A stretch of 21,643 bases of DNA from Stenotrophomonas sp. UBA2302 (lineage in GTDB: Bacteria > Pseudomonadota > Gammaproteobacteria > Xanthomonadales > Xanthomonadaceae). The stretch is from positions 33,182 through 54,824 of the forward strand of contig DDVW01000026.1 in NCBI GenBank assembly GCA_002345545.1, in the 5' to 3' direction. The translations under genes and the position numbers were made by a program. Under the pieces are notes generated by a model. It did not search any database and was not told the DNA's origin. It saw only the letters and a program-made list of their open reading frames with translations. Shown piece by piece: positions 13,413 through 21,240 of this stretch (its first letter is position 1; each line of letters starts with the position of its first letter).

Positions 13413-14363
13413 ATGGACGTACTGCTCGCCAATCCCCGTGGTTTCTGTGCCGGTGTCGACCGTGCCATCGAGATCGTCAAGCGTGCGATTGAAGCGCTGG
13501 GTGCGCCGATCTACGTGCGCCATGAAGTGGTGCACAACCGTTTCGTGGTCGATGACCTGAAGGCGCGCGGCGCGATCTTTGTCGAAGAGCTGGATGAAGT
13601 GCCCGACGGCAATACGGTGATCTTCAGTGCCCATGGCGTCTCCAAGGCGGTGCGTGAGGAGGCCGAGCGCCGTGGCCTGAAGGTGTTCGATGCCACCTGT
13701 CCGCTGGTCACCAAGGTGCATCTGGAAGTGGCCCGGCACTGCCGTGCCGGCCGTGACGTGGTGCTGATCGGCCACGAGGGGCATCCGGAAGTTGAGGGCA
13801 CCATGGGGCAGTGGAGCCGGGAAAACGGAGCCGGCCAGATCTATCTGGTGGAAAGCGTGGAAGATGTCGCGGCGCTGCAGGTCAGGCAGCCGGAGAACTT
13901 CGCCTACACCACCCAGACCACGCTGTCGGTGGATGACACCCGTGCGGTGATCGAGGCCCTGCGCCAGCATTTTCCCGCCATCCAGGGGCCGAAGAACGAC
14001 GACATCTGCTATGCCACGCAGAACCGGCAGGACGCGGTACGTGAACTGGCCGCGCAGTGCGATCTGGTGCTGGTGGTCGGTTCACCCAACAGCTCCAACT
14101 CCAACCGCCTGAGCGAGCTGGCGCGCCGCGAAGGCGTGGAGTCGTACCTGATCGACGGCGCCCATGAGATCGACCCGCACTGGGTGGCGGGCAAGCAGCG
14201 CATCGGCCTGACCGCCGGCGCCTCGGCGCCACAGGTGCTGGTGGATGGCGTCATCGCGCGCCTGCGTGAGCTTGGTGCTAGCGGCGTGCGGGAGCTGGAT
14301 GGCGAGCCCGAGTCGATGGTGTTCGCGCTGCCCAAGGAGCTGCGCCTGCGGCTGGTCGATTGA
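13413..14363 (+). CDS. ispH: 4-hydroxy-3-methylbut-2-enyl diphosphate reductase
   Basis: 316 aa iron-sulfur enzyme of the last MEP-pathway step, reducing HMBPP to IPP and DMAPP. The three cluster Cys are visible: C12 in [14 protein letters not shown]96 in DATCPLV and C199 in [11 protein letters not shown]. Also present are HEVVHN, the catalytic-Glu segment [10 protein letters not shown], and [10 protein letters not shown], which binds the diphosphate. Length matches E. coli IspH (316). The start is preceded by GGAG, partly inside a hairpin. It is last in the murJ-ribF-ileS-lspA-ispH series. Its TGA (14361-14363) overlaps the -35 box of the tRNA-Thr promoter. Confidence 0.98.
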   Translation: MDVLLANPRGFCAGVDRAIEIVKRAIEALGAPIYVRHEVVHNRFVVDDLKARGAIFVEELDEVPDGNTVIFSAHGVSKAVREEAERRGLKVFDATCPLVTKVHLEVARHCRAGRDVVLIGHEGHPEVEGTMGQWSRENGAGQIYLVESVEDVAALQVRQPENFAYTTQTTLSVDDTRAVIEALRQHFPAIQGPKNDDICYATQNRQDAVRELAAQCDLVLVVGSPNSSNSNRLSELARREGVESYLIDGAHEIDPHWVAGKQRIGLTAGASAPQVLVDGVIARLRELGASGVRELDGEPESMVFALPKELRLRLVD

Positions 14364-14389
14364 CCGCAGCTTGTCGCTTCACTTAGAAT
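14360..14389 (+). promoter_or_regulatory. Promoter of the tRNA-Thr gene
   Basis: TTGACC (14360-14365), 18-bp spacer, TAGAAT (14384-14389), then a GC-rich discriminator (CGCGCCTCG) before the tRNA 5' end at 14399. GC-rich discriminators are usual for stringently controlled stable-RNA promoters. The predicted start leaves a leader of only a few nucleotides. The -35 overlaps the ispH stop codon. Confidence 0.75.
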
Positions 14390-14398
14390 TCGCGCCTC

Positions 14399-14474
14399 GC
14401 CGGAATAGCTCAGTTGGTAGAGCGGCGCATTCGTAATGCGTAGGTCGTAGGTTCGATTCCTATTTCCGGCACCA
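14399..14474 (+). tRNA. tRNA-Thr (anticodon CGU)
   Basis: 76 nt including an encoded CCA. The acceptor stem GCCGGAA/TTCCGGC is perfect with discriminator A. The D arm is GCTCAGTTGGTAGAGC. The anticodon stem GCGCA/TGCGT has loop TTCGTAA, giving anticodon CGU (14432-14434), which reads ACG (Thr). The T arm GTAGGTTCGATTCCTAT is canonical. The body closely resembles E. coli thrW. It has its own promoter and terminator and stands alone. Confidence 0.96.
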
Positions 14475-14482
14475 GTACAGAG

Positions 14483-14515
14483 AGCCGACTGCTTGCAGTC
14501 GGCTTTTCTGTTTTC
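14483..14515 (+). terminator. Intrinsic terminator of tRNA-Thr
   Basis: AGCCGACTGC (14483-14492), TT, GCAGTCGGCT (14495-14504): a perfect 10-bp inverted repeat (9 or fewer pairs once the loop opens), then TTTTCTGTTTTC. It begins 9 nt after the tRNA CCA end and insulates the tRNA from cyo. Confidence 0.88.
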
Positions 14516-14529
14516 AGTGGCGTCGTTTC

Positions 14530-14565
14530 CGTTGTCCGGCAACGTGGTGCGACAACATGTCGCAC
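14530..14565. promoter_or_regulatory. Adjacent inverted repeats upstream of the cyo operon
   Basis: CGTTG-N5-CAACG (14530-14544) is followed at once by GTGCGAC-N5-GTCGCAC (14547-14565), a perfect 7-bp inverted repeat. They lie about 75-100 bp upstream of the candidate cyo -10. The second has the size and symmetry of a dimeric regulator operator. A further small palindrome, CATTG-T-CAATG (14594-14604), is centred near -44. No match to a known oxygen-regulator box (FNR TTGAT-N4-ATCAA) was found. Confidence 0.45.
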
Positions 14566-14607
14566 ATGCATGAGCAGGCTTTTTGCGCGAAATCATTGTC
14601 AATGGCC

Positions 14608-14636
14608 TTCTTAAGTAGTGCGTGAAAGCCTAGAAT
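14608..14636 (+). promoter_or_regulatory. Candidate promoter of cyoABCD
   Basis: TAGAAT (14631-14636) is a good -10; TTCTTA (14608-14613) at 17 bp is a poor -35, which suits an activator-dependent promoter. It implies a leader of about 125 nt before cyoA. Confidence 0.4.
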
Positions 14637-14767
14637 TGCCGCGCTGAAGTCTGGCAGTCCTATGCACGTGTTCCCCGGTGGGCAATCCCCGGGCAAGTCG
14701 ATCGCGCAAGCACGCAAGCGTGCACAGGGGTGCCAGGTCAGGCATCCCCCCGCAATTGGATCGACCG
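14637..14767 (+). other. Structured untranslated leader of cyoA
   Basis: This non-coding stretch has a direct repeat (CCCCGG and GGGCAA at 14673-14685 and again 14687-14696). It also has the inverted repeat GCACGC-AA-GCGTGC (14710-14723) and a hairpin GGGGTGCC/GGCATCCC (14727-14734 with 14741-14748, one G-U). A frame open from 14678 into cyoA runs through it but lacks a signal peptide start and is rejected. A cis-regulatory leader is possible; no known riboswitch was recognised. Confidence 0.35.
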
Positions 14768-15775
14768 ATGATTCCGTTGAAATCTCTTGGGCGCATGTTG
14801 CGCCCGGGCCTCCTTGTCGCTATGGCCGTCATGATGACGGGCTGTGACTGGGCCCTGTTTGACCCCAAGGGCCAGATCGCCCGGGATGAACTCACGCTGC
14901 TGATCACCTGCACGGTGCTGATGCTGCTGGTGGTGATTCCGGTGATCGTGATGACGCTGGTGTTCGCGTGGAAGTACCGCGCAACCAACACCAAGGCCCG
15001 TTACGAACCGGAATGGTCGCATTCCACCGCCATCGAAGTGGTGGTGTGGTCGATCCCGTGCATGATCATCCTGGTGCTGGCGGTGCTGACCTGGCGTTCC
15101 TCGCATGCGCTGGATCCGTACAAGCCGTTGGTCTCGGACAACAAGCCGGTGGTGATCGAGGCGATCTCGCTGGACTGGAAGTGGCTGTTCGTCTATCCGG
15201 AAGAGAACATCGCCGTGGTCAACGAGCTGACGTTCCCGGTGGATACGCCGCTGAACTTCAAGCTCACCGCCGATACGGTGATGAACGCATTCTTCATTCC
15301 GCACCTGGGCAGCATGATCTACTCGATGGCGGGCATGGAGACCAAGCTGCACCTGATCGCCGATGAGAAGGGCGAGTACCCGGGCCGTTCCTCGCATTAC
15401 AGCGGTGCCGGCTTCAACAAGATGTACTTCACTGCCCACGCCGTGAGCAACGACGAGTACCAGGCCTGGTTGGCCAAGGTGCGCGGCGATGCCAAGGTGC
15501 TGGACCAGAAGGCGTTCGCCGAGCTGGGTGCCGAGAAGAACCACGACTGGTATCCGGTGACCTATTACGGCAGCACCGAGCCGGGTCTGTTCGCCACGAT
15601 CATGGCCCGCCATGCCGGTGACAACCACCATTACGGCATGCAGCACGACGGCAATGGCCACGCCGGCCATGACGCCGCGACGCCTGCTGCGGCCGAGGCC
15701 GACGGCCACGCCGGCCACAATGCAAACGATGAGGCCGGGGCTGCGTCTGCCGCCCACGGCACCTCGGGGGAATGA
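14768..15775 (+). CDS. cyoA: Cytochrome bo3 ubiquinol oxidase subunit II
   Basis: 335 aa (E. coli CyoA 315). It has a lipoprotein signal peptide with lipobox MTGC (C26), two transmembrane helices (about 39-62 and 84-104), and a periplasmic cupredoxin domain. The latter reads [16 protein letters not shown], the quinol-oxidase form that lacks the Cu_A Cys/His ligands of cytochrome c oxidases. The start ATG 14768 gives a compact signal peptide (MIPLKSLGR...); ATG 14795 is an alternative. After the family core the protein carries a C-terminal tail of about 55 residues with nine His, including two copies of GHAGH. It is first in cyoABCD, and its stop lies 2 nt before the chosen cyoB start. Confidence 0.96.
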   Translation: MIPLKSLGRMLRPGLLVAMAVMMTGCDWALFDPKGQIARDELTLLITCTVLMLLVVIPVIVMTLVFAWKYRATNTKARYEPEWSHSTAIEVVVWSIPCMIILVLAVLTWRSSHALDPYKPLVSDNKPVVIEAISLDWKWLFVYPEENIAVVNELTFPVDTPLNFKLTADTVMNAFFIPHLGSMIYSMAGMETKLHLIADEKGEYPGRSSHYSGAGFNKMYFTAHAVSNDEYQAWLAKVRGDAKVLDQKAFAELGAEKNHDWYPVTYYGSTEPGLFATIMARHAGDNHHYGMQHDGNGHAGHDAATPAAAEADGHAGHNANDEAGAASAAHGTSGE

Positions 15776-15777
15776 CG

Positions 15778-17775
15778 ATGTTGGGAAAACTCTCTCTTGA
15801 TTCACTGCCGCACGATCCCATCGTGCTGGCCTCGCTGGTTGGAGCGGGTATCGCCGGGCTTGCTGTCGTGGCGGCGATCACCAAGTTCAAGCTGTGGGGC
15901 TACCTGTGGAAGGAGTGGTTCACCTCGGTGGACCACAAGAAGATCGGTGCGATGTACCTGATCGTGGCGTTCGTGATGCTGCTGCGCGGCTTCTCCGACG
16001 CGGTCATGATGCGTGCCCAGCAGGCGGTTGCCGCCGGCGGCGCGGAAGGCTATCTGCCGCCACACCACTTCGATCAGATTTTCACCGTTCATGGTGTGAT
16101 CATGATCTTCTTCGTGGCCATGCCGCTGATCACCGGCCTGATGAACCTGGTGGTGCCGCTGCAGATCGGCGCGCGTGACGTCGCCTTCCCGTTCCTGAAC
16201 TCGCTGAGCTTCTGGCTGTTCATGTCGGGCGTCGCGCTGATCATGATCTCGCTGTGGGTGGGCGAGTTCGCGGCGACCGGCTGGCTGGCGTTCCCGCCCC
16301 TGTCGGGGCTGGAATACAGTCAAAGCGTGGGCATGGACTATTACATCTGGGCCCTGCAGGTCTCGGGCCTGGGTACCACGCTGAGCGGCATCAACTTCTT
16401 CATCACCATCCTCAAGATGCGTACGCCGGGCATGCCGCTGATGAAGATGCCGGTGTTCACCTGGACCGCGCTGGTGACCAACCTGCTGATCATCGCCGCC
16501 TTCCCGGTGCTGACCATCACCCTGGTGCTGCTGACCCTGGACCGTTACCTGGGCATGCACTTCTTCACCAATGACGGTGGCGGCAACGCCATGCTGTACA
16601 TCAACCTGATCTGGATCTGGGGCCACCCGGAGGTCTACATCCTGGTGCTGCCGGCATTCGGTGTGTTCTCCGAGGTGATCGCCACCTTCTCGCGCAAGAC
16701 TCTGTTCGGCTACAAGGGCATGGTCTATGCGACCTGCGCCATCGGCGTGCTGTCGTTCCTGGTGTGGCTGCACCACTTCTTCACCATGGGCTCGGGTGCC
16801 AACGTCAATGCCTTCTTCGGCATCACGACGATGATCATTTCGATCCCGACCGGCGTGAAGGTGTTCAACTGGCTGTTCACCATGTACCGCGGTCGCGTGC
16901 ACTTCACCTCGCCGGTGCTGTGGACGATCGGCTTCATGATCACCTTCGTCATCGGCGGCATGACCGGCGTGATGCTGGCGATCCCGGCCATCGACTTCGT
17001 GGTGCACAACTCGCTGTTCCTGGTGGCGCACTTCCACAACGTCATCATCGGCGCGGTGGTGTTCGGCATGTTCGCCGGCATCACCTACTGGTTCCCGAAG
17101 ATGTTCGGCTTCAAGCTGGATGAAACCTGGGGCAAGCGCGCGTTCTGGTGCTGGTTCATCGGTTTCTACGTGGCCTTCATGCCGCTGTACGCGCTGGGCT
17201 TCATGGGCGCTACCCGCCGCATGCAGAGCTACCCGAACATGGACTACCAGCCGCTGTTCATCGTTGCCGCAATCGGCTCGGCAATCATCGGGCTGGGCAT
17301 CCTGTGCCAGGTGATCCAGTTCGCCGTGTCCATCCGCGACCGCAAGAAGAATGTCGATCTCACCGGCGATCCGTGGGATGCCCGTACCCAGGAGTGGGAA
17401 ACCACTTCCCCGGTGCAGTTCTACAACTTCGCGGTGCTGCCCAAGGGCGAGGAGCTGGACGGGTTCTGGTATCGCAAGCAGCGCGGTGAGGCGTGGCAGC
17501 GTCCGGCCAAGTACAGCGACATCCACATGCCCAAGAACACCGGTACCGGTGTCGTCATCGGCGCGTTCAGCCTGCTGCTGGGCTTTGCGATGGTGTGGCA
17601 CATGTGGGTATTCGCCCTCATCGGCCTGGCCGGCATGATCGGCACCTTCATCTACCGCTCCTTCGACAAGGACGTGGATTACTGGGTGCCGGCCGCTGAA
17701 GTCGAGCGTATCGAGAATGAACATCGCAAGCACCTGGTTGCCCAGGGGCTGGTGAAGAACGAGGTGAAGGCATGA
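15778..17775 (+). CDS. cyoB: Cytochrome bo3 ubiquinol oxidase subunit I
   Basis: 665 aa, close to E. coli CyoB (663). This is the heme-copper catalytic subunit, reducing O2 and pumping protons. Visible ligands: H105 (FTVHGVIM, low-spin heme b), H283 and cross-linked Y287 (WGHPEVY, Cu_B), H332-H333 (WLHHFF, Cu_B), H418 (heme o) and H420 (heme b) in VAHFHN. The K-channel segment TGVKVFN and the N-terminal LLRGFSDA (ubiquinol site Arg/Asp) are present. Start choice: ATG 15778 has GGGGGA at ideal spacing and aligns with E. coli MFGKLSL. The ATG at 15772, overlapping the cyoA stop (ATGA), sits too close to that Shine-Dalgarno. It ends in an ATGA overlap with cyoC. Confidence 0.98.
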   Translation: MLGKLSLDSLPHDPIVLASLVGAGIAGLAVVAAITKFKLWGYLWKEWFTSVDHKKIGAMYLIVAFVMLLRGFSDAVMMRAQQAVAAGGAEGYLPPHHFDQIFTVHGVIMIFFVAMPLITGLMNLVVPLQIGARDVAFPFLNSLSFWLFMSGVALIMISLWVGEFAATGWLAFPPLSGLEYSQSVGMDYYIWALQVSGLGTTLSGINFFITILKMRTPGMPLMKMPVFTWTALVTNLLIIAAFPVLTITLVLLTLDRYLGMHFFTNDGGGNAMLYINLIWIWGHPEVYILVLPAFGVFSEVIATFSRKTLFGYKGMVYATCAIGVLSFLVWLHHFFTMGSGANVNAFFGITTMIISIPTGVKVFNWLFTMYRGRVHFTSPVLWTIGFMITFVIGGMTGVMLAIPAIDFVVHNSLFLVAHFHNVIIGAVVFGMFAGITYWFPKMFGFKLDETWGKRAFWCWFIGFYVAFMPLYALGFMGATRRMQSYPNMDYQPLFIVAAIGSAIIGLGILCQVIQFAVSIRDRKKNVDLTGDPWDARTQEWETTSPVQFYNFAVLPKGEELDGFWYRKQRGEAWQRPAKYSDIHMPKNTGTGVVIGAFSLLLGFAMVWHMWVFALIGLAGMIGTFIYRSFDKDVDYWVPAAEVERIENEHRKHLVAQGLVKNEVKA

Positions 17776-18401
17776 GCACGAACGCCCACACGTTGACCCA
17801 TGGCCAGGCTGCGCATGCAGCCGGCCATGACCACGAGCATCACGACACCGGCGAGAACACCGTTTTCGGCTTCTGGGTGTACCTGATGAGCGACCTGCTC
17901 ATCTTCGCCACACTGTTCGTGACCTACATAGTGCTGGCCGGTGCCACCAACGGTGGCGCCTCGGCCAAGGACCTGTTCGATCTGTCCTTCGTCGCATGGG
18001 AAACCGCGCTGCTGCTGGTGTCCTCGCTGACCTTCGGGCTGGGCATGATCGCCCTGCACCAGGCAAAGCAGGGACAGATGTTCTTCTGGCTGGCCATCAC
18101 CTGGCTGCTGGGTGGCGGCTTCATGGTCATGGAAATCTGGGAGTTCAATCACCTGATCCATGGCGGCCATGGCCCGGATACCAGCGCCTTCCTGTCGGCG
18201 TTCTTCGCGCTGGTCGGTACCCACGGCCTGCACGTCAGCGCCGGCATGCTGTGGCTGCTGGTGATGTTCATCCAGCTCAAGCGTGATGGCCTGACCCCGC
18301 GCAACAAGACCCGCATGGCGTGCCTGAGCCTGTTCTGGCACTTCCTGGATCTGGTCTGGATCGGCGTGTTCTCTGTCGTCTATCTGTCGGGAGCGATCTG
18401 A
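17772..18401 (+). CDS. cyoC: Cytochrome bo3 ubiquinol oxidase subunit III
   Basis: 209 aa (E. coli 204), five transmembrane helices. Family motifs include [14 protein letters not shown] at the first helix, [24 protein letters not shown] and [13 protein letters not shown] at the last helix. The first 30 residues hold seven His ([20 protein letters not shown]), as in E. coli CyoC, which also has a His-rich N-terminus on the cytoplasmic side. The ATG overlaps the cyoB stop (ATGA), with GAGGTGAAGG upstream. Its TGA shares one base with the cyoD ATG. Confidence 0.97.
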   Translation: MSTNAHTLTHGQAAHAAGHDHEHHDTGENTVFGFWVYLMSDLLIFATLFVTYIVLAGATNGGASAKDLFDLSFVAWETALLLVSSLTFGLGMIALHQAKQGQMFFWLAITWLLGGGFMVMEIWEFNHLIHGGHGPDTSAFLSAFFALVGTHGLHVSAGMLWLLVMFIQLKRDGLTPRNKTRMACLSLFWHFLDLVWIGVFSVVYLSGAI

Positions 18402-18736
18402 TGTCCGCACATGACAATCATGCACAAAGCGCCGGTGGCGAGAACCACGGCAGCGTCAAGTCCTACCTGACCGGCTTCGTGCTGGCGGCGATCCTCACCG
18501 TCATCCCGTTCTGGGTGGTGATGGACGGCAGCCTGTCCAGCTTCGCCACCGGCGCGGTGGTGGTGGTGGCTGGCATCCTGCAGCTGCTGGTGCACCTGGT
18601 GTTCTTCCTGCACCTGGACCGTTCCTCGGCGGCGCGCTGGAACGTCAATGCCGGCATGTTCACCTTGCTGGTGATCGGCATCATCATCGGCGGCTCGCTG
18701 TGGGTGATGTGGAACATGAACTACCACATGATGTAA
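18401..18736 (+). CDS. cyoD: Cytochrome bo3 ubiquinol oxidase subunit IV
   Basis: 111 aa (E. coli 109), three transmembrane helices, with the family segments VKSYLTGFVLAAILTVIPFW, QLLVHLVFFLHLD and MWNMNYHMM at the C-terminus. It stabilises the Cu_B site in subunit I and aids assembly. The start ATG 18401 overlaps the cyoC stop by one base (TGATG) and has GGGAG upstream; an in-frame extension to 18320 lies inside cyoC and is rejected. The next element is a strong terminator, so cyoD is the last gene of the operon here. Confidence 0.96.
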   Translation: MSAHDNHAQSAGGENHGSVKSYLTGFVLAAILTVIPFWVVMDGSLSSFATGAVVVVAGILQLLVHLVFFLHLDRSSAARWNVNAGMFTLLVIGIIIGGSLWVMWNMNYHMM

Positions 18737-18760
18737 GCAGCCCCGGCTGCAATCGTTGTA

Positions 18761-18790
18761 CGAAGGCCGCCGCAAGGCGGCCTTCGCTTT
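18761..18790 (+). terminator. Intrinsic terminator of the cyo operon
   Basis: CGAAGGCCGCC (18761-18771), loop GCAA, GGCGGCCTTCG (18776-18786): a perfect 11-bp stem with a stable GNRA-type loop, followed by CTTTT. It lies 24 bp after the cyoD stop and before radA. Confidence 0.9.
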
Positions 18791-18808
18791 TCCAGGCGCG
18801 GGCGCGGG

Positions 18809-18825
18809 GTCGCAACCGTTGCGAC
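18809..18825. promoter_or_regulatory. 17-bp palindrome upstream of radA
   Basis: GTCGCAAC-C-GTTGCGAC is a perfect 8-1-8 palindrome, 51 bp before the radA ATG and 13 bp before a weak TATCCT (18835-area) hexamer. It could be an operator. No E. coli-type LexA box was seen. Confidence 0.45.
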
Positions 18826-18876
18826 GGTGCTCGGCTATCCTGCGCGGCATCCCGCAGCGATATATCAGGAAGATCG

Positions 18877-20271
18877 ATGGCCAAGACCGCCGGCAAAGCC
18901 CGCACCGCCTATGTCTGTGGCGAGTGCGGTGCCGAATACAGCAAGTGGCAGGGCCAGTGCACCGAGTGTGGCGTCTGGAACGTGCTCAGCGAAATCGTGC
19001 TGGAAAGTGCGGCCGCGGCCAAGTCGCCGGCCGCCCGGCGCAGTGGCTGGGCCGGCAAGGTTGAAGCGCCGAAGATCACCGCGCTGAAGGATGTGCAGCA
19101 CAGCGACCATCTGCGCGTGTCCACCGGCATCGGCGAGTTCGACCGGGTGCTGGGCGGGGGACTGGTCGAAGGCGCGGTGGTGCTGGTCGGTGGTGATCCG
19201 GGCATCGGCAAGTCCACCCTGCTGCTGCAGGCGGTGGCGAAGATGGCCGGCACCCTGCCGGTGCTCTATGTCACCGGTGAGGAATCGCTGGCCCAGGTCG
19301 CCGGCCGCGCGGTGCGGCTGGAGCTGCCGCTGGAGGGCGTCAATGCGCTGGCCGAAACCGGCGTCGAGCACATCCTGCGGCACGCGGCGTCGGCGCGGCC
19401 GAAACTGATCGTTGCCGACTCGGTGCAGACGCTGTGGACCGAGGCGCTGACCGCAGCGCCCGGTTCGGTCAGCCAGGTGCGCGAGAGCGCGGCGCGACTG
19501 GTGCGTTTTGCCAAGGAGACCGGCACCGCGGTGTTCCTGGTCGGCCACGTCACCAAGGAGGGCGGCATCGCCGGCCCGCGTGTGCTCGAGCACATGGTCG
19601 ATGCGGTGCTGTATTTCGAAGGCGAGAGCGGCAGCCGCTTCCGTGTGCTGCGCGCGTTCAAGAACCGCTTTGGCGCGGTCAACGAACTGGGCGTGTTCGC
19701 GATGGGCGAGAAGGGCCTGAAGGAAGTGTCCAACCCGTCGGCGATCTTTCTTTCAGGCGGCAGCACGCGGCAGCCGGGCAGCTGCGTGATGGTCACCCGC
19801 GAAGGCACCCGGCCGCTGCTGGTGGAAGTGCAGGCGCTGGTGGATTCCTCGCCGTTGTCCAACCCGCGCCGGGTCGCGGTCGGACTGGAGCAGAACCGGC
19901 TGGCGATGCTGCTGGCGGTGTTGCACCGTCATGGCGGCGTGCTGGTTGGCGACCAGGACGTGTTCGTCAACGTGGTCGGTGGCATCCGCGTACAGGAAAC
20001 CGCGGTCGATCTGCCGGTGCTGCTGGCGGTGCTGTCCTCGCTGCAGGACCGGCCGTTGGCGGAGAAGACCATCGCCTTTGGCGAGGTGGGCCTGTCCGGC
20101 GAGATCCGCCCGGTGCCCAACGGCGAGGACCGGTTGCGTGAGGCGGCCACGCATGGCTTCAAGCGGGCGATCGTGCCGCGTGCCAATGCGCCCAAGGCCG
20201 GTGCGGTGAAGGGCATTGAAGTGATCGCGGTGGAGCGCTTGTCACAGGCGCTGGAAGCGGCACTGGAGTAA
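18877..20271 (+). CDS. radA: DNA repair protein RadA (Sms)
   Basis: 464 aa (E. coli 460). It is a RecA-like ATPase/helicase that promotes branch migration in homologous recombination. Order of parts: a C4 zinc finger with C14, C17, C28 and C31 (CGECGAEYSKWQGQCTEC); Walker A GDPGIGKST from residue 106; the RadA-specific KNRFG (262-266); and a C-terminal Lon-protease-like domain (from about 340) with ENRLAMLLAVL and FGEVGLSGEIRPV. The start ATG 18877 is preceded by AGGAAG at ideal distance; the longer open frame from 18700 runs through the cyo terminator and is rejected. It is monocistronic, convergent with the following ypjD-like gene, with 66 bp between the stops and no clear terminator there. 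Confidence 0.97.
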   Translation: MAKTAGKARTAYVCGECGAEYSKWQGQCTECGVWNVLSEIVLESAAAAKSPAARRSGWAGKVEAPKITALKDVQHSDHLRVSTGIGEFDRVLGGGLVEGAVVLVGGDPGIGKSTLLLQAVAKMAGTLPVLYVTGEESLAQVAGRAVRLELPLEGVNALAETGVEHILRHAASARPKLIVADSVQTLWTEALTAAPGSVSQVRESAARLVRFAKETGTAVFLVGHVTKEGGIAGPRVLEHMVDAVLYFEGESGSRFRVLRAFKNRFGAVNELGVFAMGEKGLKEVSNPSAIFLSGGSTRQPGSCVMVTREGTRPLLVEVQALVDSSPLSNPRRVAVGLEQNRLAMLLAVLHRHGGVLVGDQDVFVNVVGGIRVQETAVDLPVLLAVLSSLQDRPLAEKTIAFGEVGLSGEIRPVPNGEDRLREAATHGFKRAIVPRANAPKAGAVKGIEVIAVERLSQALEAALE

Positions 20272-20337
20272 TCGGGCCGCAAGCCTTTCCCGCAGCTGCC
20301 GCCGTGCAGCCATGCCTGCGGATGGATGCCGTCCGGT

Positions 20338-21129
20338 TCAGTGGCGCTGCAATACCAGCTCGATGACGAACTGGCTGCCGAAAAACGCCAGCAGCAGCAG
20401 CGCCATCGCGCTCAGTGTCCAGTGCACGGCCTTGCTGCCGCGCCAACCGTAACGGTGACGGCCGATCAGCAGGGTGCCGAAGACCAGCCACGACAGGATG
20501 CTGAGCACGGTCTTGTGCACCAGCTTCTGCGCGAACAGGTTGTCGACAAACAGCACGCCGGTGACCAGGGTCAGGGTCAGCAGGCTGAAGCCGACGGTGA
20601 TGGTACGGAACAGCAGCATTTCCAGATCGGCCATCGGCGGCAGGGCGCGCAGCCACGGGCGGAAATCGCGCAGCCGCAGGGCGCGCTCCTGCAGCCACAG
20701 CATCATCGCCAGCAGCGCGGCGATACTCAGCGTGGCGTAGGCCAGCAGCGCCAGCCATGCGTGCGAGGCCAAGCGCCAGCCCAGCAGTTTCGCCGGCTCA
20801 TGGCCATGGCCGTGATAGAGCACCAGCAACACCGCCGCCAGCGGGAATGCCACCACGCCCAGTGCCGCCCAGCGGCCGCGCGCGCCGACCAGTGTGGTCA
20901 GCAGCGCCATGCCCAGACCGACCAGCGACAGCGCGGCGAAGAAGTGCATGTCCGGGCCACCGGGAGTGCCCAGCGCAACGCTGGCGTGATAGCCGGCGTG
21001 CAGGAGTCCGGCGCCGATGGCCGGCAGCAGCCAGGCGCGCGGCGTCACGTTGTGGCCGGCGGACAGGCCACGGATGAGCAGGCCGGTGGCAAGCAGGTAG
21101 AGCAGGACGGCGATGAGAACAATTGTCAT
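20338..21129 (-). CDS. ypjD: YpjD/CcsA-like integral membrane protein (cytochrome c assembly family)
   Basis: 263 aa, the same length as E. coli YpjD (CorE). It has about eight hydrophobic helices. The C-terminal half reads MLLFRTITVGFSLLTLTLVTG, then FVDNLFAQKLVHKTVLSILSW, then GRHRYGWRGSKAVHW and FFGSQFVIELVL: the CcsA/CcmC-related core with conserved His and the GWRG turn. The family is annotated as a cytochrome c biogenesis (heme-handling) protein, but in E. coli the gene was linked to divalent-cation/cobalt sensitivity; the real role is not settled. The start ATG (complement of 21127-21129) begins directly with a transmembrane helix; the longer frame to 21252 overlaps ffh and its promoter. 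It is divergent from ffh, as in E. coli. Confidence 0.85.
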   Translation of the reverse strand: MTIVLIAVLLYLLATGLLIRGLSAGHNVTPRAWLLPAIGAGLLHAGYHASVALGTPGGPDMHFFAALSLVGLGMALLTTLVGARGRWAALGVVAFPLAAVLLVLYHGHGHEPAKLLGWRLASHAWLALLAYATLSIAALLAMMLWLQERALRLRDFRPWLRALPPMADLEMLLFRTITVGFSLLTLTLVTGVLFVDNLFAQKLVHKTVLSILSWLVFGTLLIGRHRYGWRGSKAVHWTLSAMALLLLAFFGSQFVIELVLQRH

Positions 21130-21240
21130 CGCAGCAGTTTCGCATACGGGCCTGTTGCTGGCGATGCGGACCGGCGGCAATGACGGTGGATCGCTATACT
21201 TGGCGCCTCTGTTTTCACGATTCCCGCAGGTTGCATCGCA

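Noticed and set aside
14678..14767. N-terminal extension of cyoA by 30 residues
   Set aside because: It would place a basic, Ser/Arg-rich stretch before the lipoprotein signal peptide. The region is better explained as an untranslated leader.
15802..17733. 643-codon open frame antisense to cyoB
   Set aside because: Rich in His, Asp, Gln and Arg, mirroring the codon bias of a hydrophobic membrane protein read backwards. cyoB carries all catalytic residues.
20272..20337. Terminator between convergent radA and the ypjD-like gene
   Set aside because: 66 bp were inspected; no stem with an adjacent T-tract was found on either strand.
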